A DNA stretch of 64,000 bases from JAPPLB01 sp965218555 (GCA_965218555.1 OZ244625.1:1-64000); one strand, 5' to 3'; positions 19,935 through 28,878 are shown, counted from the first letter of the stretch. Numbers and translations: made by a program. Notes: generated by a model not told the origin, from the sequence alone.

Positions 19935-21344
19935 ATGGTCGAACCTCGTTTATCGCGTGGCCTGCGCGATCTGTTGCCCGACTCCATGCTGGCGCGCCAG
20001 CGGATGATCGATACGATCCGCAGCATTTACGAACTGTACGGGTTTTCACCCTTGGAAACGCCGGCGGTCGAGTATCTCGACGTGCTGTCCGGTTCGGCTG
20101 GGGCCGAGGCGCAAGGACAGATCTTTCAGGCGACGAACCCGGAGGGCGAGCAACTCGGCCTTCGTTTCGACCTGACGGTTCCGCTCTCACGCGTCGTGTC
20201 TCAGTATCAGGATCTGATCTTCCCGTTCCGGCGTTATCAGATATCTCCTGTCTGGAGGGCGGACAAGCCGGAGCCGGGTCGCTACCGGCAGTTCACGCAG
20301 TTTGACCTGGACTCGGTCGGTGCGGAATCGGATGTGGCTGACACCGAGATCCTCGCGGCGATGTGCGACACACTGGACGCGCTCGAAGTGGGTCCTTATC
20401 TTGTTCGTTTTTCGAGCCGTAAGATTCTCAATCTACTGCTCGATTACGCTGAGATTCCCCAAAGCAGCGGCCCCGCGATCTTCCGCATTCTCGATAAGCT
20501 CGACAAGATCGGCCTCGACAAGGTCAAGCGGGAACTGACGTCGGGGTATACGGATGAGTCCGGCGCGCCGATTCCGGGACTCGGCCTTTCCGCCGAGCAG
20601 GTCGAAAAGATCGAACGCTTTCTGACGATCAAGGCCGACAGCCGGGATGAAGTTCTCAAACGCCTTCGCGCCCTGTTCGTCGGCGTCGACAACGCTCAGG
20701 AGGAGATCGACGTTGTCGAGCGCATCTCATCGCACCTTGATGCGCTCGGCTATGGGAGCGACCGAGTGATGGTGGACCTCGGCATTGCGCGGGGCCTTGC
20801 TTACTACACCGGGCCGGTCTTCGAGGCGGTGCTGCTCGACGCGCCGCAGTTCGGCTCGGTCTTCGCCGGCGGGCGATACGACAACCTCGTCCGGCGCTTC
20901 ACCGGCCGGAGCATCCCGGCAACCGGCGCCTCGATCGGCGTTGATCGTCTGCTGGCGGCCCTCGTCGAACTCGACCGCGTCGAGCAGCGCAAGACCAGTT
21001 CACAGGTCCTCGTCACCGCGATGGATCCGGCGTTGATGGGCGAGTACCTGCAGATCACGTATGAGCTGCGACGGGCGGGCATACGAACCGAGATGCACGT
21101 CGGCAAGCCGAAACGGCTTGGCAAACAGCTCCAGCGGGCCGATCGCCTCGAGATTCCCTACGTCGTCATCATGGGCTCGGACGAAGCCCGGCGCGGCGTC
21201 GTCACGGTGAAAGAGATGCTGGTGGGCCGCAAGAAGGCGGTCGAGGTCAGCTCTCACGAGGAGTGGAAAGCGGGGCGGTTCGGGCAGCAGGAGATCGCCC
21301 GCAAAGATCTTGCGAAGACGTTGCGGCAGCTTCTCGACGGTTGA
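19935..21344 (+). CDS. hisS: Histidyl-tRNA synthetase
   Basis: A 469-residue class II synthetase that charges tRNA-His. Motif 2 (FPFRRYQISPVWRADKP, ending in GRYRQFTQFDLD), the His-specific LAYYTGPVFEA segment, GGRYDNLVRRF and motif 3 (GASIGVDRLLAAL) are all present, followed by the anticodon-binding domain (QVLVTAMD; AGIRTEMHV). The length is slightly greater than the E. coli enzyme, with an extra helical stretch near residues 180-260. No partner gene shares its strand nearby. Confidence 0.95.
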   Translation: MVEPRLSRGLRDLLPDSMLARQRMIDTIRSIYELYGFSPLETPAVEYLDVLSGSAGAEAQGQIFQATNPEGEQLGLRFDLTVPLSRVVSQYQDLIFPFRRYQISPVWRADKPEPGRYRQFTQFDLDSVGAESDVADTEILAAMCDTLDALEVGPYLVRFSSRKILNLLLDYAEIPQSSGPAIFRILDKLDKIGLDKVKRELTSGYTDESGAPIPGLGLSAEQVEKIERFLTIKADSRDEVLKRLRALFVGVDNAQEEIDVVERISSHLDALGYGSDRVMVDLGIARGLAYYTGPVFEAVLLDAPQFGSVFAGGRYDNLVRRFTGRSIPATGASIGVDRLLAALVELDRVEQRKTSSQVLVTAMDPALMGEYLQITYELRRAGIRTEMHVGKPKRLGKQLQRADRLEIPYVVIMGSDEARRGVVTVKEMLVGRKKAVEVSSHEEWKAGRFGQQEIARKDLAKTLRQLLDG

Positions 21345-21639
21345 TCGATGTGGCGGCCAGGTGTGGATTCTCCTGACGTTGTTCAGCGGTGGGAGTCTGC
21401 TGATGGCAGGCAGACCACGCAGGCTCTGTTGTTGGCGGTGATCATTGGAAAAGGTTCAGATTCCGGCAATGCCACTGTGGGCGCGAACCGGTGGCTACCC
21501 TGAACCATAGAGGCGCTTTCGGGTCGGCGAAGGTTCGGCCGGAAGAATACTGCACAGCGCTCGTGCGGCGGACCGCTGGCGAGTTCGACCACGCCGTCCT
21601 GGTATTGCGTGGTCCTGGCGGCGCCGACAAGCGGTTGAT
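21345..21639. other. Intergenic region, nothing recognised
   Basis: This 295-bp stretch lies between the convergent hisS and M20 peptidase genes. No gene, repeat or terminator with a T-run was recognised. A short open frame at 21491-21676 has no recognisable motif. Confidence 0.4.
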
Positions 21640-23031
21640 TCACTTCGAGCCGGCGACCTCGATGACCACGTCGTAGAGGATTTCAACGTAGTCCTGGAAA
21701 GGCTCGACGTAGAGGTATTCGTCTTTACCATGGATGCCGCCCGCGAGGTCCCAAACGGCGCGGCCGGGGCCGAAGCCGTAGGACTCGATGCCGGCGGCGC
21801 GGAGTTGCGCCGAGTCGGTCGCCCCGGTGGACATGCGAGGCAGGATGAGAATGCCCGGATAGCGCTGATCGAGCACCTTTTCGAAAGCCCGGAAGACATC
21901 CGACTTCAGTGACGAAGGCTGGTGCTTCGGGCGCGTGACGGCGTGCGGCATGAGATCGACGTTGGGCTCGTTCATGATCCGCTTGAGTCGGGGGAAGAGT
22001 TCTTCGGGATCCTCGTGCGGCAGGGCGCGGATATCGACGGTGGCCTCCGCTGCTGAGGGGATGACGTTCTTGAGATAGCCGCCCTTGACGATTGTCGGGA
22101 CGATCGATGTGCGGATCATCGAATAAAACACCGGGCTGATCTCCCGCAGTTTCTGTTGCGTTTCGGCACTTGGGTTCCCCTTGAGGACCTCGTTGTAAAC
22201 CGCGGCTTCCTCCGGCGGCGCGTGTTCGGCCAGGCGGCGGAAGTATTCGCGCGTCGTTTCGTTGAGGTGAACGGGCGTTTCGTATTCCGACAGGCGGCCC
22301 ACAGCGCGCGCGAGCGATGCGACAGGGTTGTCGGGCAAGGGAATCGATCCGTGGCCGGAGGTGCCCTTGGCTTGCAAGTCGATGCGGCGCGGTGTCTTTT
22401 CGGCGGTCTGGATCTCGAAACGGACGTGCTTGAATCGGCGATCAAAGACGCCGGCGCCGCCTTCGTTGATCGCAAACTCGGCGTCAATGGCTTCGCGATG
22501 ATTCTCAAGCAGGTAGGTGATCCCAGCGAGTCCGCCGGCTTCTTCGTCGGCGACGTCGAGGAAGATGACATCGCGGTCGAGCGGGACCTTGTGCCGATGC
22601 AGCAGGAGCAGCACTTGCAATGATCCTGAGACGACGCCTTTGTCATCGCCGGTGCCGCGGCCATAGATGATGCCGTCTTTGACAACACCGCCGAAGGGGT
22701 TGAACGACCATTCATCGCGTTCGACAGCTACAACATCGAGGTGCCCGAGCAGCAGCAGGGGCTTTTTCTTGCCGCTGCCCTTGACGCGGGCGACGATGCT
22801 GGCGCGGCCGGGGCCTGCCTCGAAGATTTCCGACGGGATGCCATCGGCGTCAAGCTTTTTCTTGAGGTAGCTCGCGGCGAGGCTCTCGTTGCCCTCGGGC
22901 TGGGAGGTGTCGAGTCGAACAAGATCGACCAGGGTGCCCAGCGCTTCTTGACGAGCTTGGGGCCAGTCCGGCATTTGCGCGGCGGCTGGCAGCAGGAGGA
23001 GAAGCAGAAGGGCTGGTCGGAGTACGAACAC
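21640..23031 (-). CDS. Exported M20-family metallopeptidase
   Basis: A 463-residue protein starting at GTG 23031, which opens a signal peptide (VLRPALLLLLLLPAAAQ). The open frame continues 37 codons further upstream into the gap before the SelA-like gene, but that part lacks character. M20 signatures: LLLLGHLDVVAVE with the first zinc His and Asp, then GRGTGDDKG with the bridging Asp, then DEEAGGLAG with the catalytic and binding Glu pair. It is a carboxypeptidase or dipeptidase type enzyme. It lies 47 bases behind the SelA-like gene on the same strand. Confidence 0.9.
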   Translation of the reverse strand: MFVLRPALLLLLLLPAAAQMPDWPQARQEALGTLVDLVRLDTSQPEGNESLAASYLKKKLDADGIPSEIFEAGPGRASIVARVKGSGKKKPLLLLGHLDVVAVERDEWSFNPFGGVVKDGIIYGRGTGDDKGVVSGSLQVLLLLHRHKVPLDRDVIFLDVADEEAGGLAGITYLLENHREAIDAEFAINEGGAGVFDRRFKHVRFEIQTAEKTPRRIDLQAKGTSGHGSIPLPDNPVASLARAVGRLSEYETPVHLNETTREYFRRLAEHAPPEEAAVYNEVLKGNPSAETQQKLREISPVFYSMIRTSIVPTIVKGGYLKNVIPSAAEATVDIRALPHEDPEELFPRLKRIMNEPNVDLMPHAVTRPKHQPSSLKSDVFRAFEKVLDQRYPGILILPRMSTGATDSAQLRAAGIESYGFGPGRAVWDLAGGIHGKDEYLYVEPFQDYVEILYDVVIEVAGSK

Positions 23032-23078
23032 TCTGGAGGAAACCTCTTTGTCCAGGATAAGCGAACGTGGCGAGTTGG

Positions 23079-24281
23079 CTAGGCGAACAACTCCTTGACG
23101 CGCGTCGCAACGATTTCGTGCTCGCCGGGCTTGAGCATCCACATGGAGATGCGCAAGCCCTCCGGGTTTTGCGAGACGGCGATCGCCGGTTCGCCCTCGC
23201 GGAGTTTCTTGACCGCGTCGCCGGGTGTGAGGCCTTTCGCGGCGGCATCCCAGCGAACGAGGACGTGGGGAACGCGATTGGCGATGGGCGGAATGTGCAG
23301 TTCGGTCTCGACTCCATCGACGCCGCCTACCGTCTGGATGACGTGTTCAGCGCGGGCGTCGAGTTCGCGGCGCTCGGCGTCATGATCGATGCGATGGTAG
23401 CGCTCGACGGCGGCGAGCAGGCCCATGATCTCTTCCTTGCCGACCTTCATGCCCCGCCCCACGCCGGCGCGTGGGCTGATGGCCTTGAGCGAGGCGGCGA
23501 CGAGGTCGGCATTACCGAGCACAAGGCCGCTGGCCTGCGGTCCGAGCAGTCCCTTACCGCCGGAGAAGACGGCGAGATCGAAACCTTCGTCGATGTACTG
23601 GCGCAGCCGGCCGACGGGGGGAACATCGGAAGCACAGTCGTTCATGGTTGGGATGCCGTGTTTCTTGCCGACCTCGATCCACTCGGCTCGCGAGATCCGG
23701 CCCTTGGGTTCGGCGACATTCAAGAAGAACATCATGGCCGTGCGCTCGTTGACGGCCTTCTCAAGCTCCTCCCGGGTTTCGACCTCGACGGGTTTAGTGC
23801 CGGCCATCCAAATCTGCGTGTCGAAGCCAAAGCGATGGCTTCTCTGGATGATGACCTCGTTGGGCATGCCGGTCGTGTCGGGTAGTTGGCGCAGTTTCTT
23901 GTTGTCGCCCCGCGTGACGCAAGCTGCGGTCCCGACGGTCAGGCCGGAAGCCGCGCCGCAACAGATCATTGCGCCGGGAACGCCAATGATCTCGGCGATG
24001 CGCTTGCCGACTTTTTCTTGCAGTTCGGGCAGATTGATGAAGTTCTTGGATGCCTCGACCATAGCGGCGACTACCTCCGACGGCATAATCGAGCCGCCGA
24101 GAACGGTCACCACGCCTATGCCATTGATGACGGGGCGTACGCCGAGGCTTTCGTAGGTAACCGCGGTTGTGGTTTCGCCTGCCGGCGATCGGGCGGACTC
24201 TCCGCAATGGACGAGCCCGGCGGCGGCCGCGCCGGTTGTGGTTGCTTTGAGAAAACTTCTGCGGGTTCGGGATCGTTTCAT
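23079..24281 (-). CDS. Tat-exported SelA-like PLP-dependent enzyme
   Basis: About 400 residues. The best start is ATG 24281, which opens a Tat-type leader (RSRTRRSFLKATTTGAAAAG). The rest is a fold type I PLP enzyme related to SelA and to D-glucosaminate-6-phosphate ammonia-lyase-type proteins: an INGIGVVTVLGGS segment near the N terminus, the ICCGAASGLTVGTAA cofactor loop, and SGGKGLLGPQASG with the PLP lysine. True SelA is cytoplasmic and much larger in assembly, so a selenium role is doubtful. Export of a PLP enzyme is unusual. An M20 peptidase follows on the same strand. Confidence 0.82.
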   Translation of the reverse strand: MKRSRTRRSFLKATTTGAAAAGLVHCGESARSPAGETTTAVTYESLGVRPVINGIGVVTVLGGSIMPSEVVAAMVEASKNFINLPELQEKVGKRIAEIIGVPGAMICCGAASGLTVGTAACVTRGDNKKLRQLPDTTGMPNEVIIQRSHRFGFDTQIWMAGTKPVEVETREELEKAVNERTAMMFFLNVAEPKGRISRAEWIEVGKKHGIPTMNDCASDVPPVGRLRQYIDEGFDLAVFSGGKGLLGPQASGLVLGNADLVAASLKAISPRAGVGRGMKVGKEEIMGLLAAVERYHRIDHDAERRELDARAEHVIQTVGGVDGVETELHIPPIANRVPHVLVRWDAAAKGLTPGDAVKKLREGEPAIAVSQNPEGLRISMWMLKPGEHEIVATRVKELFA

Positions 24282-24706
24282 GGTCAGTATCCTACCGTTG
24301 TCCTCTACCGGAATGTAACGCATCAGGCGTCCGGGCTGTTGATCCGTCCGCAATCCGTACATAAGCGGGGGACTGACGAGGGAACCCGGTTGCGGATGGC
24401 GCAAACAGGGTGTCCGAAGTTCGATTCGGCGCGGAACGCCCATCATCAGCAGATCTGTTCGCAGCGAGAGCGGGTTTGTCGTACCCGCCCGTTCCAGGGC
24501 GAGGCAGCTCGCGGCCCTTGATGTCCATCGCTGAAACGACCGGCTTCCTTCTCTTGCCCTGCGGGGCCGCGGGCACTCCTTGCCGAGACGGTTCCGCGTG
24601 TAACTCTGTGTTGGCGTACGGTTTGTTTGCGGACGGATTCGGACCAGCCGACTGGGCCTCGAGAAACGAAATCACGGTACACTTGACGATTGGCCGTTTT
24701 GACGAG
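24282..24706. other. 425-bp divergent intergenic region
   Basis: This gap separates the SelA-like gene (minus) from the corrinoid operon (plus) and should contain both promoters. Open frames extend into it from both genes but show no conserved character. A short stem CCGAA-GTTCGA-TTCGG near 24417-24432 resembles a tRNA T-arm, but the rest of a tRNA cannot be folded around it. No cobalamin riboswitch pattern was seen. Confidence 0.4.
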
Positions 24707-25351
24707 ATGAGCCTCACGACCGATATCGGGCGCAGAATCGAGTTGGTCTCGATGGACTCGCATTTCCACGAGATCTCGATCGGGATCTATCGCCAACAGG
24801 GCGCGCAGGGTCCCGAGTTTCTGGTTCACACGTACAGTGGCCTTGACGGTGCGCGGGAGCGGGTAGAGTCTGTAACGCGGACGATGGTTGTTCTCGGACG
24901 CATGGAGGCGGTCCAGGACGATGGCCGTCGGGTGAGGTTTGCGTGCAACAGCTCGCACGATTTCGCTTGCAGGCGAGTTTTTCTGGAATCCTGCAAATGG
25001 GATCCGGCCGTAGCCGTGCAGCCGAAGCCGCTGACGATCTTCGACAAGAAGTCGGACGGAAATGTCACTGTCTCGAGCCTCGTCGACGGTTTTTATCACG
25101 TCACCGGAGAGGCGGAGAGCGATAGGGGAAAGAAACGCCGGGTCGCTATCGGCGCCGGCCTTGTGAAGCTCGGAGAGATGGAATGGGCCGAGGGTGACGA
25201 GGAGCGCTTCGCGTTCCCCTGCGGGCACACCCACGATAAACTGGTGGGGTTGCTGCTGATTCGCGCGTTGAACGTCAGGGGCGTTGAGCGCGAGCAGCAA
25301 ATGGCGGCGGCCCGGGGGCAGTTGCTGGCGCCCAGCGCTCAGAAACAGTAG
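24707..25351 (+). CDS. Conserved-looking protein of unknown function, first gene of corrinoid operon
   Basis: A 214-residue soluble protein. The frame is open to 24410, but the ATG at 24707 begins the part with clear protein character. Features seen are DSHFHEISIGIYRQQ, a GPEFLVHTYSGLDGARERV segment, and a His/Cys-bearing stretch (CNSSHDFACRRVFLESC; AFPCGHTHDKLVGLLL). No family was recognised. Eleven bases separate it from the UroD-type methyltransferase gene, so it probably serves the same pathway. A metal-binding role through the Cys and His residues is possible but unproved. Confidence 0.65.
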   Translation: MSLTTDIGRRIELVSMDSHFHEISIGIYRQQGAQGPEFLVHTYSGLDGARERVESVTRTMVVLGRMEAVQDDGRRVRFACNSSHDFACRRVFLESCKWDPAVAVQPKPLTIFDKKSDGNVTVSSLVDGFYHVTGEAESDRGKKRRVAIGAGLVKLGEMEWAEGDEERFAFPCGHTHDKLVGLLLIRALNVRGVEREQQMAAARGQLLAPSAQKQ

Positions 25352-25362
25352 ACCTCTACGTT

Positions 25363-26388
25363 ATGACCGGACGCGAACGAGTCTTGGCAGCCTTGCGGCG
25401 AGAGCCGGTCGATCGTACTCCGGCTTGCAATCCAACGTCGTTGGCAACGGTGGAGTTGATGGATCTGGTCGACGCGCCGTTTCCCGAAGCGAACCGCAAT
25501 CCCGAGATGATGGCGCGCCTCGCCGCCACCGGCTACACCGAGTTGGGCTTCGATTCCATCATGCCGGTGTTCACGATCATCCAGGAGTCTTCGGCCTTGG
25601 GCTGCAAGATGCAATGGGAACAGAAGGACAACTGGCCCACGGTCAGAATGCGTGAGCCAATCTGGGTGGAACCGAACGACATCAAGCTGCCCTCGGACTT
25701 CCTCACACATAACGACACGAAGTGCGTGACCGACGCAATCAAGATCTTGAAGAAGCAGTACGTCGACGAGGTGGCGATTATCGGCAAGACGATGGGCCCC
25801 TGGACGTTGGGGTACCACTGCTTCGGCGTGGAACCGTTCCTGTTGATGTCGCTTGATGATCCCGGCAAGACGAAGTTATGTCTCGACCGTATGAAAGAGG
25901 CGACGGTCGAGTATGGGACGGCGCAAATAGAGGCTGGTGCTGACGCCCTGACGCTGCCGGATCACGCGACCGGAGATCTGGTGAGCGGCGAGTACTACAA
26001 GGAGTTTCTGCTCGACCTGCATATCGAGCTGGTGGAACGACTACCGGTGCCGCTGATCCTCCATATCTGCGGCAAGACGCTCGATCGCATGGACTACATC
26101 GCGCAATCGGGCATGGCGGCGTTCCACTACGACTCGAAGAACCCGCCGAGCGAGGCTATGGCGATCGTGAAGGACCGAATCTCCCTCGTCGGCAACATCA
26201 ACAACCCGGAAACTCTTTTCGCCAAGGGGCCCGAAGAGGTTCGCCAGGAGGTGTACCGCAACCTCGAAGCGAATGTGAACTTGATCGGACCCGAGTGCGC
26301 AATCCCGCTACAAACGTCGATCGAAAACCTCAAGGAGATCCCCAAAGCCGTCCAAGAATGGCACCGGGACCACTCGACGCCAAACTGA
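25363..26388 (+). CDS. Uroporphyrinogen decarboxylase-family (MtaA/CmuA-like) methyltransferase
   Basis: A 341-residue protein of the UroD fold. It carries the zinc-thiolate motif HxC (ILHICGKT, about residue 234) with a distant Cys (GPECAIP, about 309), which marks methylcobamide:CoM-type methyltransferases and not true HemE. The N terminus TGRERVLAALRREPVDRTP is typical. Such proteins move methyl groups between a corrinoid protein and a thiol or folate. The corrinoid protein gene follows 19 bases later, which supports this role. The methyl donor and acceptor are not known. Confidence 0.88.
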   Translation: MTGRERVLAALRREPVDRTPACNPTSLATVELMDLVDAPFPEANRNPEMMARLAATGYTELGFDSIMPVFTIIQESSALGCKMQWEQKDNWPTVRMREPIWVEPNDIKLPSDFLTHNDTKCVTDAIKILKKQYVDEVAIIGKTMGPWTLGYHCFGVEPFLLMSLDDPGKTKLCLDRMKEATVEYGTAQIEAGADALTLPDHATGDLVSGEYYKEFLLDLHIELVERLPVPLILHICGKTLDRMDYIAQSGMAAFHYDSKNPPSEAMAIVKDRISLVGNINNPETLFAKGPEEVRQEVYRNLEANVNLIGPECAIPLQTSIENLKEIPKAVQEWHRDHSTPN

Positions 26389-26407
26389 GGATCAGCGGTG
26401 CAAGGGC

Positions 26408-27169
26408 ATGGCTTCCATCAATGACATCGCGAACGAGTTTGTCCGCAACGAAATCGAGGAGTACCTGGAGCAGCCGGACGAACGCGAATCCGTCATCGAG
26501 ACGTTCGCGAAGAGCAGCGCGGCGATGCAGGCGATCGGCGCGGCGCTCATTGACGGACAGCACAAGACCGTCGATAAGCTGACGCAGAAGGCGCTGGCGG
26601 ATAGCGTGCCGGCACTCGAAGTGATGGACGACGGCTTGATCGCGGCGATGCAAATCGTGGGCATCAAGTTCCGCGAGAACTTCATCTACGTGCCGGAAGT
26701 ATTGAGCTGCGCGCGGGCCATGAAGGCCGGCATGGCGCACATCGAGCCTATTCTTTCCGCTTCGGGGATCGAGCCCATCGGCCGGGTTGTGATGGGGACG
26801 GTCAAGGGCGACCTGCACGACATTGGCAAGAACCTCTGCATCATGATGCTGCGCGGCTCGGGGTTCGAGGTGTTCGACCTGGGCGTGGACACCTCCCCCG
26901 ACGAGTTTCTGGAGGCGGTGGAGGAGCACAACGCGCCGCTCATGGGGATGTCCGCGCTGCTGACGACGACCATGCCGAACATGGCGGTGACGATCGAGAC
27001 GTTCATCGACGAAGGCATCCGCGACGACGTGAAGATCATGGTCGGCGGCGCGCCGGTGACTCAGGAATTCGCTGACGACATGGGCGCCGACGGCTACGGA
27101 AAGGATGCGATGGAATGCGTCTCCCTCGCCAAGCGCCTGGTCAGCAACGAAGTGAGGGCCGAGAGCTAG
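26408..27169 (+). CDS. Corrinoid-binding methyltransferase protein (MtbC/MtaC type)
   Basis: A 253-residue two-domain protein. A helical cap domain (residues about 1-120) is followed by a B12-binding Rossmann domain with the lower-ligand motif GDLHDIGKN (about residue 135; the His binds cobalt), the SALLTTTM segment and MVGGAPVT. It carries the methyl group between a substrate methyltransferase and the UroD-type enzyme encoded just upstream. No methylamine- or methanol-specific MttB, MtmB or MtaB gene is in the window. Confidence 0.92.
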   Translation: MASINDIANEFVRNEIEEYLEQPDERESVIETFAKSSAAMQAIGAALIDGQHKTVDKLTQKALADSVPALEVMDDGLIAAMQIVGIKFRENFIYVPEVLSCARAMKAGMAHIEPILSASGIEPIGRVVMGTVKGDLHDIGKNLCIMMLRGSGFEVFDLGVDTSPDEFLEAVEEHNAPLMGMSALLTTTMPNMAVTIETFIDEGIRDDVKIMVGGAPVTQEFADDMGADGYGKDAMECVSLAKRLVSNEVRAES

Positions 27170-27177
27170 CTGCCGTC

Positions 27178-27417
27178 ATGCCAAAGATCGACAAAGAGGA
27201 ATACCAGAAACGTCTGGACCGGATCTCCGTGATATTCGCCGAGATGATGCGGCACGCCGACGAGCTGTCGACCCGGCGCTGCCCCTACAAGAACCGCTTC
27301 GATCAATGCACGGCGAAGTTCGGCTGCCGCAATCAGCAGAAAACCGCCGCCGGCAAGCTGTTTCTGTGTGTCGGAGACGACAAGCTGGACTATCGCAGCG
27401 CCTGGGAAACCACCTGA
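27178..27417 (+). CDS. Small four-Cys protein of the corrinoid operon
   Basis: A 79-residue protein starting at ATG 27178, eight bases behind the corrinoid gene. It has a helical, charged N terminus (KIDKEEYQKRLDRISVIFAE) and then four cysteines: RRCPYKNRFDQCTAKFGC (about residues 35, 44 and 50) and LFLCVGDDKLDYRSAWE. The pattern could hold an iron-sulfur cluster or zinc. Corrinoid systems need reductive reactivation, usually by a large RamA-type protein not seen here; a helper role for this protein is speculation from position. Confidence 0.7.
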   Translation: MPKIDKEEYQKRLDRISVIFAEMMRHADELSTRRCPYKNRFDQCTAKFGCRNQQKTAAGKLFLCVGDDKLDYRSAWETT

Positions 27418-27498
27418 GCGTGAGGCAGTTGCGAGAGGCTGTTCTCGTCACGACTTGAACTGACATTCCTTTCACACTCAATGAGAAGCTGAACAGCA

Positions 27499-27642
27499 GA
27501 ATGTCAGAAGACTACTCAACAGAAAATCAATAAGAACAAGACGGGCTTGTTGAAGCCGGCCCAGCCCTCAGGCAGCGTCTCGCAAGCCTGCCAAGTCATG
27601 GGCTGGTCGCTCGACAGCTTCTCGGCTGTTCAAGCCGAATGA
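27499..27642 (+). pseudogene. Relic of an IS481-type transposase N terminus
   Basis: Reading from about 27508, the frame gives TTQQKINKNKTGLLKPAQ and then SGSVSQACQVMGWSLDSF, which matches the helix-turn-helix start of IS481/IS3-type transposases (LLxLAxxxGNVSxACxVMGxSRDxF). It ends at TGA 27640-27642 after about 45 codons, and no catalytic domain follows. The expected start ATG at 27501 is out of frame. A 9-bp inverted repeat, CTGACATTC at 27460 and GAATGTCAG at 27499, sits at its left. It is a dead fragment. Confidence 0.65.
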
Positions 27643-27699
27643 CGGTGAGCACCGCCAGACCAAAGGGCCGGCGATGGCAATCTCTCCTTAAGCAATCTT

Positions 27700-28878
27700 C
27701 TAACTCAGGGGAACCCAGCGCAAACAAACCGGCATGGGAACGTTGAGCACCTGTCCGGTCGGAGTAAGCTTGCCTGTTTCCTGGTCGACCGCGAACGTTA
27801 CGACGTTGTTCGTTCTCTGGTTCTCGGCGAAGAGATACTTGCCCGTCGGATCCAGATCGAAGTTGCGCGGTGTCTCGCCCTGCGTCGAAACCTGTTCGAC
27901 GACCGTCAGCTTGCCGCTGGCTTCGTCGATCGAAAAGACAGCGATCGAATCATGTCCGCGGTTCGAGCCATAGAGGAACTTGCCCGAAGGATGAGCACGC
28001 ACTTCGGCGGTGTGGCTGGTCTCGGTGTATCCCTCCGGGAGCGTAGAGATCATTTGGATCTCTTCCATCGCGCCCATCGCCGCGTCCCAGGCAAACGCGG
28101 TGATGGTATTGCCCATCTCGTTGATCGCGTAGCAGAACTTCCCCGATGGATGGAAAGTAAAGTGGCGCGGTCCGCCTCCGGCCTTGACCTTTGCTGACGG
28201 AGGGTCGTTCGGCTCGATCTTGCCCGTAGCCGGATCGGCTTTGTAGATAAACAAGTCATCCGTTCCCAGATCCGCGGTGATGACGAAGCGGTCGTCCAGC
28301 GAGAAATTGACCGAGTGGGCGTGCGGCCCCTTCTGCCGTTGCTCGTTGACACTGGATCCTTCGTGTTGGATGACGCTGACCGCTTCGCTCAGCGTGCCGT
28401 CCGCGTTGACCTGGAAGGAAGCGGTGCTGCCGGCACCGTAGTTGGCGACCGCCAGCATCCTGCCCGTCGAATCGAGGTTAAGGTGGCACGGTCCGGAGCC
28501 CTTCGACGATACCTGGTTCAGCAGCGTCAGTTTGCCCGTCTCATGATCGATCTGAAACGAGCTCACGGCGCCCTCGCCTTCGAAGTCTTCCGTAACGGCG
28601 TAGAGGTGTTGATTGTTGGGGTGAATGGCGACGAACGATGGATCGACCATTTCGGCCGCCAGGCCGATCTCGGTCATTTGACCCGAGCCCGAGTCAAAGT
28701 GGTAGGCGTAGATCCCTTTGCCCGCATCCTCTCCTTTCGTGTAGGTCCCGAAATAAGCAAGATACTGTTGAGCAGAGGCTTCCTTTGATTCTTCCATTGA
28801 TTCTGATTCGGAGCCGCCGCAGCCGAGTGCGAGAGTGAAGAGAAGGCCGGCCGCGAGGTAAGCGATGGGTTTACTCAT
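27700..28878 (-). CDS. Lactonase-family seven-bladed beta-propeller lipoprotein
   Basis: About 392 residues. The ATG at 28878 opens a lipoprotein signal (MSKPIAYLAAGLLFTLALGC) with the lipid-modified Cys near residue 20. The mature part is the lactonase/Pgl-type propeller: FGTYTKGEDAGKGIYAY, PSFVAIHPNNQHLYAV, GPCHLNLDSTGRMLAVANYG, GPHAHSVNFSLDDRFV, GGGPRHFTFHPSGKF, HTAEVRAHPSGKFLYGSNRG. Cytoplasmic relatives hydrolyse 6-phosphogluconolactone, but a lipoprotein is outside the cytoplasm and its substrate is unknown. Confidence 0.87.
   Translation of the reverse strand: MSKPIAYLAAGLLFTLALGCGGSESESMEESKEASAQQYLAYFGTYTKGEDAGKGIYAYHFDSGSGQMTEIGLAAEMVDPSFVAIHPNNQHLYAVTEDFEGEGAVSSFQIDHETGKLTLLNQVSSKGSGPCHLNLDSTGRMLAVANYGAGSTASFQVNADGTLSEAVSVIQHEGSSVNEQRQKGPHAHSVNFSLDDRFVITADLGTDDLFIYKADPATGKIEPNDPPSAKVKAGGGPRHFTFHPSGKFCYAINEMGNTITAFAWDAAMGAMEEIQMISTLPEGYTETSHTAEVRAHPSGKFLYGSNRGHDSIAVFSIDEASGKLTVVEQVSTQGETPRNFDLDPTGKYLFAENQRTNNVVTFAVDQETGKLTPTGQVLNVPMPVCLRWVPLS

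Noticed and set aside
24410..24440. tRNA gene
   Set aside because: A T-arm-like sequence (GTTCGATTC) is present, but the T-stem has mismatches in the standard register and no matching acceptor stem was found.
24282..24706. Cobalamin riboswitch before the corrinoid operon
   Set aside because: No B12-box-like sequence could be found on the plus strand of this spacer.
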